NCBI RefSeq assembly: GCF_023715325.1
Contig: NZ_JAMBNX010000002.1
Span: 62,001 to 126,000, forward strand
Direction of reading: 5' to 3'
Origin: Agromyces mediolanus
Lineage (GTDB): Bacteria; Actinomycetota; Actinomycetes; Actinomycetales; Microbacteriaceae
Length of the DNA: 64,000 nucleotides
The translations under genes and the position numbers were made by a program. Positions 7,764-15,804 of the stretch are shown here, piece by piece. Every line of letters begins with the position of its first letter. Within the stretch, counting starts at the first letter, position 1. The notes under the pieces were generated by a model. That model was not told where the DNA came from, did no database searches, and saw nothing but the letters and a program-made list of their open reading frames with translations.

Positions 7764-9124
7764 CCCGAACCGACCCCGGCGCGCCCGACTCCGGCGCGTC
7801 CGACCCGGGCGCGTCCGACCCCGGCGGCCGCCCCGATGCCGCCCACGGGGCCCACGGCATCGGCGTGGGGACGCTGAGCGGCGCGGTCGGCGCCCTCGCC
7901 GAGCCGGTGCGCCGGGTGTCGGCCGGCTGGATCGCGGCGTTCGCGACCGTCTGGTTCGGCGTCTGGATGGCGCAGCTCACCCCCGTGCAGCTGCTGCTCC
8001 CCGCCCAGATCGACGCCGAGCTGCACCCGGAGAACTGGGTCGACTCGGTCGTCGCCTTCGGCGTCATCTCCGGTATCGCGGCCGTGGCGACCATCATCGC
8101 GTACCCGCTCACCGGTGCCGTGAGCGACCGAACCACGAGCCGGTTCGGCCGCCGCCGCCCCTGGATCGCCATCGGCGCGCTCGTCTTCGCCCTCGCGCTC
8201 GTGCTGCTCGGCTTCCAGACGGAGATCTGGGCGATCGGCACCGCCTGGGTCGTGGCATCCGTCGGCTTCTGCATCATGACCGCGGCGCTCACGGCGACGA
8301 TCTCCGACCAGGTGCCGGTCGGCCAGCGCGGCTTCGTCTCCGGGTGGATGTCGGCCCCGCAGGCGGTCGGCATCATCGCGGGCCTGCTGCTCGTCACCGA
8401 ACTGGTGGCCGGCCAGGTCGCGGGCTACGCGGTGCTCGCGCTCCTGCTCGTCCTCCTCGCCGTGCCGTTCCTGCTGCGCCGCGACCAGCCGCTGCTCGCG
8501 GCCGACCGGGCCCGGGTGAGCGCGCGAGGCATCCTCTCCTCCCTCTGGATCAGCCCCAGGCGCTACCCCGACTTCGGTTGGACGCTGCTCAGCCGCGTGC
8601 TCGTCTCCGTCGGCAACGCGCTCGGCACGAGCCTGCTGCTGTACTTCCTGATGTTCGGGCTGAAGGACCAGAACGCCGAGGACGACCTCATCGTGCTCAC
8701 CCTCGTCTACATGGTGTTCGTCGTGCTCGCCTCGCTCGGTCTCGGCCGCTGGTCGGATCGCACCGGCAAGCGCCGGGTGTTCGTCTTCGTCGCCGCGGGC
8801 CTGCAGGCGCTCGCGGCGCTCCTGCTCGCGCTCGTGCCCGACCTCACGGTCGCGATGGTCGCCGCCGGACTTCTGGGCGCCGGCTACGGCTGCTTCCTCT
8901 CGGTCGACCAGGCGCTCGCGACCCAGGTGCTCCCGGATGCGGCGAGCCGGGGCAAGGACCTCGGCATCATGAACATCGCCTCCGCGGTGCCGCAGGCGAT
9001 CGCGCCGCTCATCGGTGCCGCGGCGGTCGTGCTGACCGGCTCCTTCGTGCTCGTCTTCGTGCTGTCCGCGGTGTTCGCGGCCGCGGGCGCGTTCGCCGTG
9101 GCGCGGGTGCGGAGCGTGGCATGA
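7760..9124 (+). CDS. MFS transporter
   Basis: 454-residue major facilitator with about 12 membrane segments. A Ser/Pro/Gly-rich cytoplasmic N terminus (about 1-45) precedes TM1 (WIAAFATVWFGVWMAQL). Motif A-type loops are visible after TM2 (GAVSDRTTSRFGRRRPWI) and after the central loop (GRWSDRTGKRRVF), as in the GPH/SLC45-like sugar-cation symporter branch. The GPH/SLC45 resemblance suggests a sugar or glycoside, and the lactone oxidase two genes downstream would fit a sugar acid or aldose pathway; substrate remains inference. Start ATG 7760 overlaps the TetR stop, and its stop overlaps the next ATG (9121). Confidence 0.85.
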   Translation: MTRTDPGAPDSGASDPGASDPGGRPDAAHGAHGIGVGTLSGAVGALAEPVRRVSAGWIAAFATVWFGVWMAQLTPVQLLLPAQIDAELHPENWVDSVVAFGVISGIAAVATIIAYPLTGAVSDRTTSRFGRRRPWIAIGALVFALALVLLGFQTEIWAIGTAWVVASVGFCIMTAALTATISDQVPVGQRGFVSGWMSAPQAVGIIAGLLLVTELVAGQVAGYAVLALLLVLLAVPFLLRRDQPLLAADRARVSARGILSSLWISPRRYPDFGWTLLSRVLVSVGNALGTSLLLYFLMFGLKDQNAEDDLIVLTLVYMVFVVLASLGLGRWSDRTGKRRVFVFVAAGLQALAALLLALVPDLTVAMVAAGLLGAGYGCFLSVDQALATQVLPDAASRGKDLGIMNIASAVPQAIAPLIGAAAVVLTGSFVLVFVLSAVFAAAGAFAVARVRSVA

Positions 9125-10458
9125 GCGCGGCGAAGCGGCCGGCGGCCGCCCCGGCCGGGGATGCATCGCCCGCGAAGCGCGGCACGACGACGACGAGCGG
9201 CCCCGAGGGGACGGCGATCGACCTGCGGCTCACCGGACGGCCGACAGCGGATGCCGCGGTCTGGCGCGACCCGGCCGAGTACTGGGGCCGCATGACGGCC
9301 GCCACCGCCCACTTGGACGCCCCCGTCGGCGCGCTCCACCTCGGCGCGCTCCGGCACAATGCGGCCGACATGGTGCGTCGGGCGAACGGCACGCCGATCC
9401 GGGTCGCCTCGAAGTCGATCCGGGTGCGCGGCGTCATCGAGGCGCTGCTCCGGATGCCCGGATACCGGGGCGTGCTCGCGTACACGCTCGCCGAGGCGAT
9501 CCGGCTCGCGGACACCGTCGACGACCTCGTGGTCGGGTATCCGACCGCCGAGCGGGGCAGTATCCGCCGCCTCGCCACCACGCCCGAGCTCGCCGCGAAG
9601 ATCACCCTCATGGTCGACTCGCCCGCGCAGCTCGATCTCATCGACGCGGTGCTGCCGCCCGGGAAGCGCGAGATGATCCGGGTGTGCCTCGAGCTCGACG
9701 CCTCCTGGCAGGCGCCCGTGCTCGGCCATCTCGGCGTCCGCCGCTCGCCGATCCACGAGCCGGACGACGCGGGCGCGTTCGCGGCGTACCTCGCGAGGCG
9801 CCCCGGCTTCGCGCTCGTCGGCGTCATGTCGTACGAGGCGCAGATCGCGGGCGTGCAGACCGCGCCGCCCGGCAAGCCCGTCGACGGCGCGCTGAACCGC
9901 TGGATGCAGTCGCGCTCCATGCCCGAACTGCTCGAGCGCCGGGCTCGGGCGATCGCCCGCATCCGGGAGCGCGCCGAGCTCGAGTTCGTGAACGGCGGCG
10001 GCACCGGTTCGCTCGAGGCGACGAGCGCCGACCCCTCGATCACCGAGATCGCCGCCGGCTCCGGCATCCTCGCCGGCCACCTCTTCGACGGGTACACGCA
10101 GTTCGCCCCGGCCCCCGCCGCCGCCTTCGCGCTCGACGTGGTGCGCCGGCCGAGCGCCGAGCACGCGACGATCCTCGGCGGCGGCTGGATCGCCTCCGGC
10201 CCGCCCGGACCCGACCGGCTGCCGCGCATCGCCTGGCCCGAGGGGCTCGAGCTGCTGCCGCGCGAGATGGCGGGCGAGGTGCAGTCGCCCGTCACCGGCC
10301 GGGCCGCGAGGCGGCTCCGTGTCGGCGACCGGGTCTGGCTCCGGCACACGAAGTCGGGCGAGCTCGCGGAGCACCTGAACGCGTTCGCCGTCGTCGACGG
10401 CGACGCGGTCGTCGGCGAGCTGCCGACGTACCGCGGCGAGGGCTGGGCGTTCCTGTGA
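9121..10458 (+). CDS. PLP-dependent fold-type III enzyme (alanine racemase-like, amino acid deaminase/aldolase group)
   Basis: 445 residues. The alanine-racemase-type TIM barrel begins after a 45-residue disordered N terminus. The PLP lysine is Lys98 in RVASKSIRVRG. Later landmarks include VCLELDASWQAP, GVMSYEAQIAGV and FVNGGGTGSLEA (phosphate-binding glycine loop). The C-terminal part (EVQSPVTGRAARRLRVGDRVWLRHTKSGE) matches the D-threonine aldolase/D-serine dehydratase-like terminal domain. Family members act on D-amino or hydroxy-amino acids. It is coupled on both sides by four-base overlaps to the MFS transporter and to a lactone oxidase. The pairing with ALO-type oxidases is not explained by a known pathway, so the substrate is unassigned. 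Confidence 0.82.
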   Translation: MSAAKRPAAAPAGDASPAKRGTTTTSGPEGTAIDLRLTGRPTADAAVWRDPAEYWGRMTAATAHLDAPVGALHLGALRHNAADMVRRANGTPIRVASKSIRVRGVIEALLRMPGYRGVLAYTLAEAIRLADTVDDLVVGYPTAERGSIRRLATTPELAAKITLMVDSPAQLDLIDAVLPPGKREMIRVCLELDASWQAPVLGHLGVRRSPIHEPDDAGAFAAYLARRPGFALVGVMSYEAQIAGVQTAPPGKPVDGALNRWMQSRSMPELLERRARAIARIRERAELEFVNGGGTGSLEATSADPSITEIAAGSGILAGHLFDGYTQFAPAPAAAFALDVVRRPSAEHATILGGGWIASGPPGPDRLPRIAWPEGLELLPREMAGEVQSPVTGRAARRLRVGDRVWLRHTKSGELAEHLNAFAVVDGDAVVGELPTYRGEGWAFL

Positions 10459-11831
10459 CGGGGACGACGACGGACGGCGCGCGGGAGCGCGCCGCGGTGA
10501 CGAGAGGACGGGATGCCGTGGCGGCGACGGGCGCGATCTGGCGCAACTGGGGGCGCACCGAGCAGGTGCGGCCGCTGCGGGTGGAGCGGCCGGAGAGCGC
10601 GGAGGCGGTGCAGCGGGCCGTGACGGCCGCGGCCGCCGCCGGCCTCGCGATCAAGCCCGTGGGCGCGGGGCACAGCTTCACCGGCATCGCCGTCGCCCCG
10701 GGCGTGCAGCTCGACCTCGACGCGATCGAGGGCGTCCTCGACGTCGACGTCGAGCGCGGCCGGGTCACCCTCGGCGCCGGCACCCGGCTGCATCGCCTGC
10801 CCGCGCTGCTCGCCCCGTACGGGCTCGCGCTGCCGAACATGGGCGACATCGACCGGCAGTCCATCGCGGGCGCCACCTCGACCGGGACGCACGGCACCGG
10901 CCTCGGCTTCGGCGGGCTCGCCACGCAGATCGTCGGCGCCAAGCTCGTCACCGGCACGGGGGAGCTCCTCGTCGTCGACGAGGCATCCCGCCCGGAGCTG
11001 CTGCCCGCCGTACGACTCGGCCTCGGCGCGCTCGGCGTGCTCGTGGAGCTCACGCTCCAGCTCGTGCCCCGCTACGTGCTGCACGCCGACGAGCACCCCG
11101 AGCCGCTCGCCGAGGTGCTGGACGGCTGGGACGAGCGAGTGCGGGGGGCCGACCACTTCGAGTTCTACTGGTTCCCGCACACCGAGATCGCGATGACGAA
11201 GACGAACACCCGGCTGCCGGGCGACGCGCCGCGCAGACCGCTCGGCCGGGTGTCCCGCTACCTCGACGACGAGCTGCTCGCGAACGGCGTGTACCGCGGC
11301 GTCTGCGCGCTCGGCACGGCGGTGCCGCCGATCGTGCCGTTCTTCGCCCGTCAGGTGGAGCGCCTGCAGGGCAGCCGCGACTTCGCGGACTTCTCGCCGA
11401 AGGTGTTCGTGACGAACCGCACGGTGCGCTTCCGCGAGATGGAGTACGCCGTGCCGATCGCCGCCGTGCCCGACGCGCTGCGTGAGGTGCAGCGGCTCAT
11501 CGAGCGCCGCGGCTGGCGGATCAGCTTCCCCGTCGAGGTGCGGGCCGCGGCGGCGGACGACAACTGGCTCTCGACCGCGCACGGGCGCGAGACGGGGTAC
11601 CTCGCGGTGCACCGCTACTTCCGCGAGGATCCGACCGAGTACTTCCGTGCGGTCGAGGAGATCATGCTCGCCCACGAGGGGCGGCCGCACTGGGGCAAGA
11701 TGCACACGCTCGACGCCGAGGTGCTGCGGGAGCGGTACCCGCGTTTCGACGACTTCCTCGCGGTGCGGAACGAGCTCGACCCCGAGCGGCGCTTCCGGAA
11801 CGACTACCTCGACCGCGTGCTCGGCGCGTAG
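10455..11831 (+). CDS. FAD-dependent D-arabinono-1,4-lactone oxidase family protein
   Basis: 458 residues, GTG start at 10455 overlapping the previous stop (GTGA). FAD-binding PCMH-type domain in the N-terminal half with the VGAGHSFTGIA motif; His73 is the residue that carries covalent FAD in this family. ALATS-type glycine turns follow (SIAGATSTGTHGTG). The C-terminal ALO domain contains FEFYWFPHT, and HWGKMHTL near the end is typical of sugar-1,4-lactone oxidases and alditol oxidases. It would oxidise an aldonolactone or alditol with O2 and release H2O2. No membrane segment, so cytoplasmic. Last gene of the TetR operon; it converges on an ABC exporter operon 35 bases away. Confidence 0.88.
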   Translation: MTGTTTDGARERAAVTRGRDAVAATGAIWRNWGRTEQVRPLRVERPESAEAVQRAVTAAAAAGLAIKPVGAGHSFTGIAVAPGVQLDLDAIEGVLDVDVERGRVTLGAGTRLHRLPALLAPYGLALPNMGDIDRQSIAGATSTGTHGTGLGFGGLATQIVGAKLVTGTGELLVVDEASRPELLPAVRLGLGALGVLVELTLQLVPRYVLHADEHPEPLAEVLDGWDERVRGADHFEFYWFPHTEIAMTKTNTRLPGDAPRRPLGRVSRYLDDELLANGVYRGVCALGTAVPPIVPFFARQVERLQGSRDFADFSPKVFVTNRTVRFREMEYAVPIAAVPDALREVQRLIERRGWRISFPVEVRAAAADDNWLSTAHGRETGYLAVHRYFREDPTEYFRAVEEIMLAHEGRPHWGKMHTLDAEVLRERYPRFDDFLAVRNELDPERRFRNDYLDRVLGA

Positions 11832-11866
11832 CCCGGGCGGGGCCGGCCGCGGGCCCGGTCCGGAAG

Positions 11867-12601
11867 CTAGGGCGTGCGGCGGCGGAGGGTGACCGAGCCG
11901 ACGACGATCGAGCCCACGATCCAGGCGCCGATGACGAGCAGCTTGCCGACCACCCACTCGGTCGACTCGGAATCGGCCGCGACGGCCTGCAACGCGTCGA
12001 TCGCGTAGCTGAGCGGCAGCCACTCGCTGATCGCCTCGAGTGCGGCGGGCAGCTGGTCGCGCGGGATGAAGATGCCGCCGAGCAGGATCTGCGGGAACAC
12101 CAGCACGGGCATGAACTGCACGACCTGGAACTCGGTGCGCGCGAACGCGCTCGCGAGCAGGCCGAGCGCCGTGCCGAGCAGCGCGTCCCCGACGGCGACC
12201 GCGAAGAGCAGCCACACCGAGCCGGCGATCTCGAGCCCGCACACCCAGACCGCGAACGACACCGCGACGGCGGTCTGCACGACCGCGAGCAGCCCGAACG
12301 CGAGGGCGTAGCCGAGGATGAAGTCGCCCTTACCGAGCGGCATCGACAGCAGCCGCTCGAGCGTGCCGCTGCGGCGTTCCCGGAGCGTCGCGATGCTCGT
12401 GACGAGGAACATCACGATGAAGGGGAACAGGGCGATCATCGCGGGACCGATGTCGCTGAAGACGTCCGTGTCCACGAAGATCCAGGCGACGAGCCCGATG
12501 AGCAGGCTCGGCACGACGACGAGCAGGCCGATCGTGCGCGGGTCGTGCCGGATCTGCGCGAGCACCCGGCCCGCGGTGGCGAAGGTGCGGGTGAGCGTCA
12601 T
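11867..12601 (-). CDS. ABC transporter permease (ABC-2 type exporter)
   Basis: 244-residue ABC-2 type membrane protein with six predicted helices (IGLLVVVPSLLIGLVAWIF, MIALFPFIVMFLVTSIA, and others). The hallmark LRERRSGTLERLLSMPL cytoplasmic segment and the QILLGGIFIPRDQLPAALEAISEWLPLSYAIDAL stretch are typical of drug-export (DrrB/NodJ-like) permeases. Its start overlaps the stop of the ATPase gene by four bases. It probably pairs with the ATPase at 12598 to expel hydrophobic compounds; the linked TetR regulator supports inducible efflux. Confidence 0.88.
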   Translation of the reverse strand: MTLTRTFATAGRVLAQIRHDPRTIGLLVVVPSLLIGLVAWIFVDTDVFSDIGPAMIALFPFIVMFLVTSIATLRERRSGTLERLLSMPLGKGDFILGYALAFGLLAVVQTAVAVSFAVWVCGLEIAGSVWLLFAVAVGDALLGTALGLLASAFARTEFQVVQFMPVLVFPQILLGGIFIPRDQLPAALEAISEWLPLSYAIDALQAVAADSESTEWVVGKLLVIGAWIVGSIVVGSVTLRRRTP

Positions 12602-13422
12602 CGCGGCTCCTCCGGTGCGGCGGCGGGCGCGGATGCCTCGTGGCGGCCGTGCGGGTGGCGGTCGTGCTCGGCGGGGGAGCGGAGGTCGGGTTCGCCGCGC
12701 TCGATGAGTCGCAGGAACGCGGCCTCGACGTCGTCGGTGCCGGTGACCTCCAGCACGCCCGCCACCGTGTCGTCGGCGAGCAGCTCGCCGTCGCGCATGA
12801 GGAGGAGCCGGTCGCAGCGCTTCGCCTCGTCCATCACATGGCTCGAGACGAGGAGCGTCACGCCGTCGTCGGCGAGGGCGCGGAACAGGCCCCACAGCTC
12901 GACGCGGAGCACGGGGTCGAGGCCGACGGTCGGCTCGTCGAGCACGAGCAGCTCGGGCGAGCCGAGCAGCGCCGCGGCGAGGGAGACCCGGCCGCGCTGC
13001 CCGCCGGAGAGGGTGCCCGCCAGACGATCGGCGACGGGACCGAGCTCGGTGCGCGCGATCACCCGCTCGACGTCGCCGGCGGGCGCGCCGAGCACCCGTC
13101 GGAAGTAGCGGAGGTTCTGCCGCACCGTGAGGTCGTCGTAGACGCTCGGCTGCTGGGTGACGTAGGCGACCCGGGTGCGGAGGGCGGCGCTGCCGGCGGG
13201 CAGGCCGAGCACCTCGATCTCGCCGGAGCGGACGACCTGCACGCCGACGATGGCGCGCATGAGCGTCGTCTTGCCGCTGCCGCTCGGACCGAGGAGCCCG
13301 ACGATGCGGCCGCGCGGCACGGCGAGCGAGAGCCCGTCGAGCACCTCGCTGCCGCCGCGGCGGACGTGCAGCCCGCGGACGACGACGGCGGCGCCGGTCG
13401 AGGCATCCGCATTATTCATCAT
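12598..13422 (-). CDS. ABC transporter ATP-binding protein (drug-export type)
   Basis: 274 residues. Walker A GLLGPSGSGKTTLMRA, Q-loop YVTQQPSVYDDL, signature LSGGQRGRVSLAAALL, Walker B ELLVLDEPTVGLDP, H-loop VSSHVMDEAKRCDRLLLM. The C-terminal extension ends in a His-rich stretch (HDRHPHGRHE). Two adjacent ATG codons (13420-13422 and 13417-13419) are possible starts. The gene overlaps the 3' end of the upstream TetR by 11 bases and the permease start by four, so all three are one transcription unit. Substrate unknown. Confidence 0.9.
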   Translation of the reverse strand: MMNNADASTGAAVVVRGLHVRRGGSEVLDGLSLAVPRGRIVGLLGPSGSGKTTLMRAIVGVQVVRSGEIEVLGLPAGSAALRTRVAYVTQQPSVYDDLTVRQNLRYFRRVLGAPAGDVERVIARTELGPVADRLAGTLSGGQRGRVSLAAALLGSPELLVLDEPTVGLDPVLRVELWGLFRALADDGVTLLVSSHVMDEAKRCDRLLLMRDGELLADDTVAGVLEVTGTDDVEAAFLRLIERGEPDLRSPAEHDRHPHGRHEASAPAAAPEEPR

Positions 13423-14092
13423 GCGAGGAATTCTTCGCCCCGGACACCGGGCTGTCAAGAGCCGCGCCGCCCTCGAGGTGGAGCTGCACCACCGGCGCGA
13501 CGCGCCGGACGATGTCGGCGGGCGGCAGGCTCGCCAGGGGCTCCGCGACGAGCACGTAGCGCACCATGATGAGCCCGACGATCTGGGAGACCGCGAACTC
13601 CGCTCGGAGCTCGGCCTCGTCCGACGGCACGCCGGCCTCGGCGAGCCTCGTCGCGATGCGGTGCATGAGCTCGTGTCGGAGGAACTCCCGGAGCATCCGC
13701 GACACCGGGCCGTGCCCCACCGTGCCCCGCAGCGCGGCGAGCGCCGCGGGTCGTACCGCAGGGGCGTCCCAGGCCCGCACCACGCCGGTGACCAGCGCCT
13801 CGCCGATGCCGTCGATCGGGCCGTCGAGCGCTCCGCGGACGAGCTGATCGGGCCGGAGCGGCACCTGGACGACCGCCGCGACGAGGGCCTGCTTGTCGTC
13901 GAAGTAGTGCCGGATGAGCGCCGGATCGACCTCCGCCCGTCGCGCGATCGCCCGGATCGAAGCGGCCTCGTACCCGTGCTCGGCGAACTCCTGGGTGGCT
14001 GCGGCGAGGATCCGCCGGCGCGCCTCGCCGACCTCGGCCGCGCGTGGCCGACCGCGCTTCCGAGGGGGAACCCGGGTGCCCTGCTGTTCCAC
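13412..14092 (-). CDS. TetR-family regulator of the ABC exporter
   Basis: 226 residues from the chosen GTG. HTH domain about 15-65: ARRRILAAATQEFAEHGYEAASIRAIARRAEVDPALIRHYFDDKQALV. Preceded by a basic stretch PPRKRGRPR typical of actinobacterial TetRs, with a TetR C-terminal ligand domain beyond. The start at 14092 is chosen because a TAGGCT -10-like box (minus strand, 14100-14105) sits seven bases upstream, the leaderless arrangement seen elsewhere in this window. An in-frame ATG at 14170 would add 26 residues of atypical sequence. Its 3' end overlaps the ABC ATPase by 11 bases, so it is expected to repress its own operon. Confidence 0.85.
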   Translation of the reverse strand: MEQQGTRVPPRKRGRPRAAEVGEARRRILAAATQEFAEHGYEAASIRAIARRAEVDPALIRHYFDDKQALVAAVVQVPLRPDQLVRGALDGPIDGIGEALVTGVVRAWDAPAVRPAALAALRGTVGHGPVSRMLREFLRHELMHRIATRLAEAGVPSDEAELRAEFAVSQIVGLIMVRYVLVAEPLASLPPADIVRRVAPVVQLHLEGGAALDSPVSGAKNSSHDE

Positions 14093-14250
14093 GAGGCAGA
14101 GCCTACGCCCCCGCTGCGAGCCCGCGGCACGGGCGCGGTGCGCCGGGCGTGAGAAGCCTTCGAGTCTCATGGGAAACCCGGCCGTCGCCGGGGTGCGCGG
14201 ATAAGATGAGGGGGCACCCCGATTCCCGCAGCGCTAGGAGCTGATCAGCC

Positions 14251-14817
14251 ATGGAATGGCTCATTCCCGTCATCATCGTCGTCGCGCTGGTCCTCATCAT
14301 CGGCATCTACCTGTGGGCCACCTACAACTCCCTCGTCACGCTGAACGTGCGCGTCGACGAGGCGTGGAGCGACATCACGGTGCAACTGAAGCGCCGTGCC
14401 GACCTGATCCCGAACCTCATCGAGGCGGTCAAGGGCTACGCCGCGCACGAGAAGTCCGTGTTCGAATCGGTGACCCAGGCGCGCGCCGAGACCCTGCAGG
14501 CGCAGGGCCCCGTCGAAGCCGGTGCCGCCGAGAACCACATGCAGCAGGCGCTGAAGTCGATCTTCGCGGTCGCCGAGGCGTACCCGCAGCTGCAGGCGAG
14601 CCAGAACTTCCTCCAGCTGCAGTCGGAGCTCGTCGACACCGAAGACAAGATCCAGGCCTCGCGCCGCTTCTACAACGGCGGTGTGCGCGAGCTGAACACG
14701 AAGATCAAGGTGTTCCCGAACACGCTCTTCGTGCGGAGCCTCGGCTTCCACGAGCGCGAGTTCTTCGAGGTCGCGGAGCCGGCGGCGATCGCCGAGCCGC
14801 CGCGCGTGCAGTTCTGA
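14251..14817 (+). CDS. LemA family protein
   Basis: 188 residues. N-terminal membrane helix (residues about 2-25: LIPVIIVVALVLIIGIYLWA), then the conserved LemA helical domain: YNSLVTLNVRVDEAWSDI, LKRRADLIPNLIEAVKGYA, FESVTQARAE and YPQLQASQNFLQLQSEL. A Shine-Dalgarno TAGGAG (14235-14240) supports the start. The next gene, an M48 zinc metalloprotease, begins 26 bases after the stop; LemA next to an HtpX-like protease is a frequent pairing, pointing to envelope protein quality control. Biochemical function of LemA is not established. Confidence 0.93.
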   Translation: MEWLIPVIIVVALVLIIGIYLWATYNSLVTLNVRVDEAWSDITVQLKRRADLIPNLIEAVKGYAAHEKSVFESVTQARAETLQAQGPVEAGAAENHMQQALKSIFAVAEAYPQLQASQNFLQLQSELVDTEDKIQASRRFYNGGVRELNTKIKVFPNTLFVRSLGFHEREFFEVAEPAAIAEPPRVQF

Positions 14818-14843
14818 CGCGAGCGGAGCGCTGACGCCACCCG

Positions 14844-15722
14844 ATGTATCGCGCAATCGCCAAGAACAAACGCAACACCGTCTTCACGATCCTGCTGTTC
14901 CTGCTCATCATCGGCGGGCTCGGCTGGCTCGCCGCCGCCATCTACGGCAACCTCACGATCGTGGTCATCACGCTCGTCGTGGCGATCGGCTACGCCCTCA
15001 TCCAGTACTTCACGGCCGACCGGCAGGCGATCGCCATGTCGGGCGCCGTCGAGATCACCTCGAAGGCCGAGCACCCGAGGCTCTGGCGCGTCGTCGAGAA
15101 CCTGTCGATCACGACCGGCACGCCGATGCCGCGCGTCTACGTCGTCTCCGACCCGGCGCCGAACGCGTTCGCGACCGGCCGCGACCCGCAGCACGCCTCC
15201 GTCGCCGCGACCACCGGGCTCCTCGAGCTCATGGACGACGCCGAGCTCGAAGGCGTCATGGCGCACGAGCTCGGGCACGTGCGCAACTACGACATCCGGC
15301 TCTCGATGATCGTGTTCGGGCTCGTCGTGGCCGTCGGCTTCATCTCCGACATGCTCGTGCGGATGGCCTTCTTCGGCGGCCGCGGCAACAACAACGGCAA
15401 CCCCATCGTGATGATCTTCGGCATCGTGGCGATGCTCGTGGCGCCGCTCGTCGCGACCCTCGTGCAGCTCGCCGTGTCGCGCCAGCGCGAGTACCTCGCC
15501 GACGCGACCGGGGCGATGACGACGCGGCACCCCGACGCCCTCGCCCGGGCGCTGCTGAAGCTCGAGGCCTACGGCCGCCCCATGCAGCGGCAGAACACCT
15601 CGATGGCGCACCTCTGGATCGCCGACCCGCTGAAGCCGGGCATCGTCGACCGCCTGTTCGCCACGCACCCGCCGATCCCCGAGCGCGTGAAGCGCCTCGA
15701 AGAGATGGGCGGCAGCTTCTAA
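14844..15722 (+). CDS. M48 family zinc metalloprotease (HtpX-like)
   Basis: 292-residue integral membrane peptidase. Two N-terminal helices (residues about 12-52), catalytic HELGH at 141-145 in GVMAHELGHVRNYDIR, two further helices, and the third zinc ligand region QREYLADATGAM. C-terminal segment THPPIPERVKRLEEM is typical of HtpX-type enzymes. It should degrade misfolded membrane proteins with its active site facing the cytoplasm. It follows LemA closely with no strong ribosome-binding site of its own, suggesting an operon. Ends shortly before a duplicated piece of the convergent regulator's 3' end. Confidence 0.92.
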   Translation: MYRAIAKNKRNTVFTILLFLLIIGGLGWLAAAIYGNLTIVVITLVVAIGYALIQYFTADRQAIAMSGAVEITSKAEHPRLWRVVENLSITTGTPMPRVYVVSDPAPNAFATGRDPQHASVAATTGLLELMDDAELEGVMAHELGHVRNYDIRLSMIVFGLVVAVGFISDMLVRMAFFGGRGNNNGNPIVMIFGIVAMLVAPLVATLVQLAVSRQREYLADATGAMTTRHPDALARALLKLEAYGRPMQRQNTSMAHLWIADPLKPGIVDRLFATHPPIPERVKRLEEMGGSF

Positions 15723-15756
15723 GCTGTGCGGCTCGCGAGTGGCGCCCTGCGCCGAG

Positions 15757-15804
15757 TCACTGCTCGGCGTGCGCCCGGTGCCCGTTCACTGCTCGGCGTG
15801 CGCC
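15757..15804. repeat. 29-bp-spaced duplication of the regulator's 3' end
   Basis: A 19-base stretch at 15786-15804, the last codons and stop of the RamB-like gene, is repeated exactly at 15757-15775 just beyond its stop. The duplicate carries a second TCA (TGA on the minus strand) at its end. Confidence 0.85.

Noticed and set aside
14093..14170. Upstream ATG at 14170 as the start of the TetR gene
   Set aside because: The extra 26 residues are atypical, and a -10-like TAGGCT box sits seven bases before the GTG at 14092. Kept as a less likely alternative.
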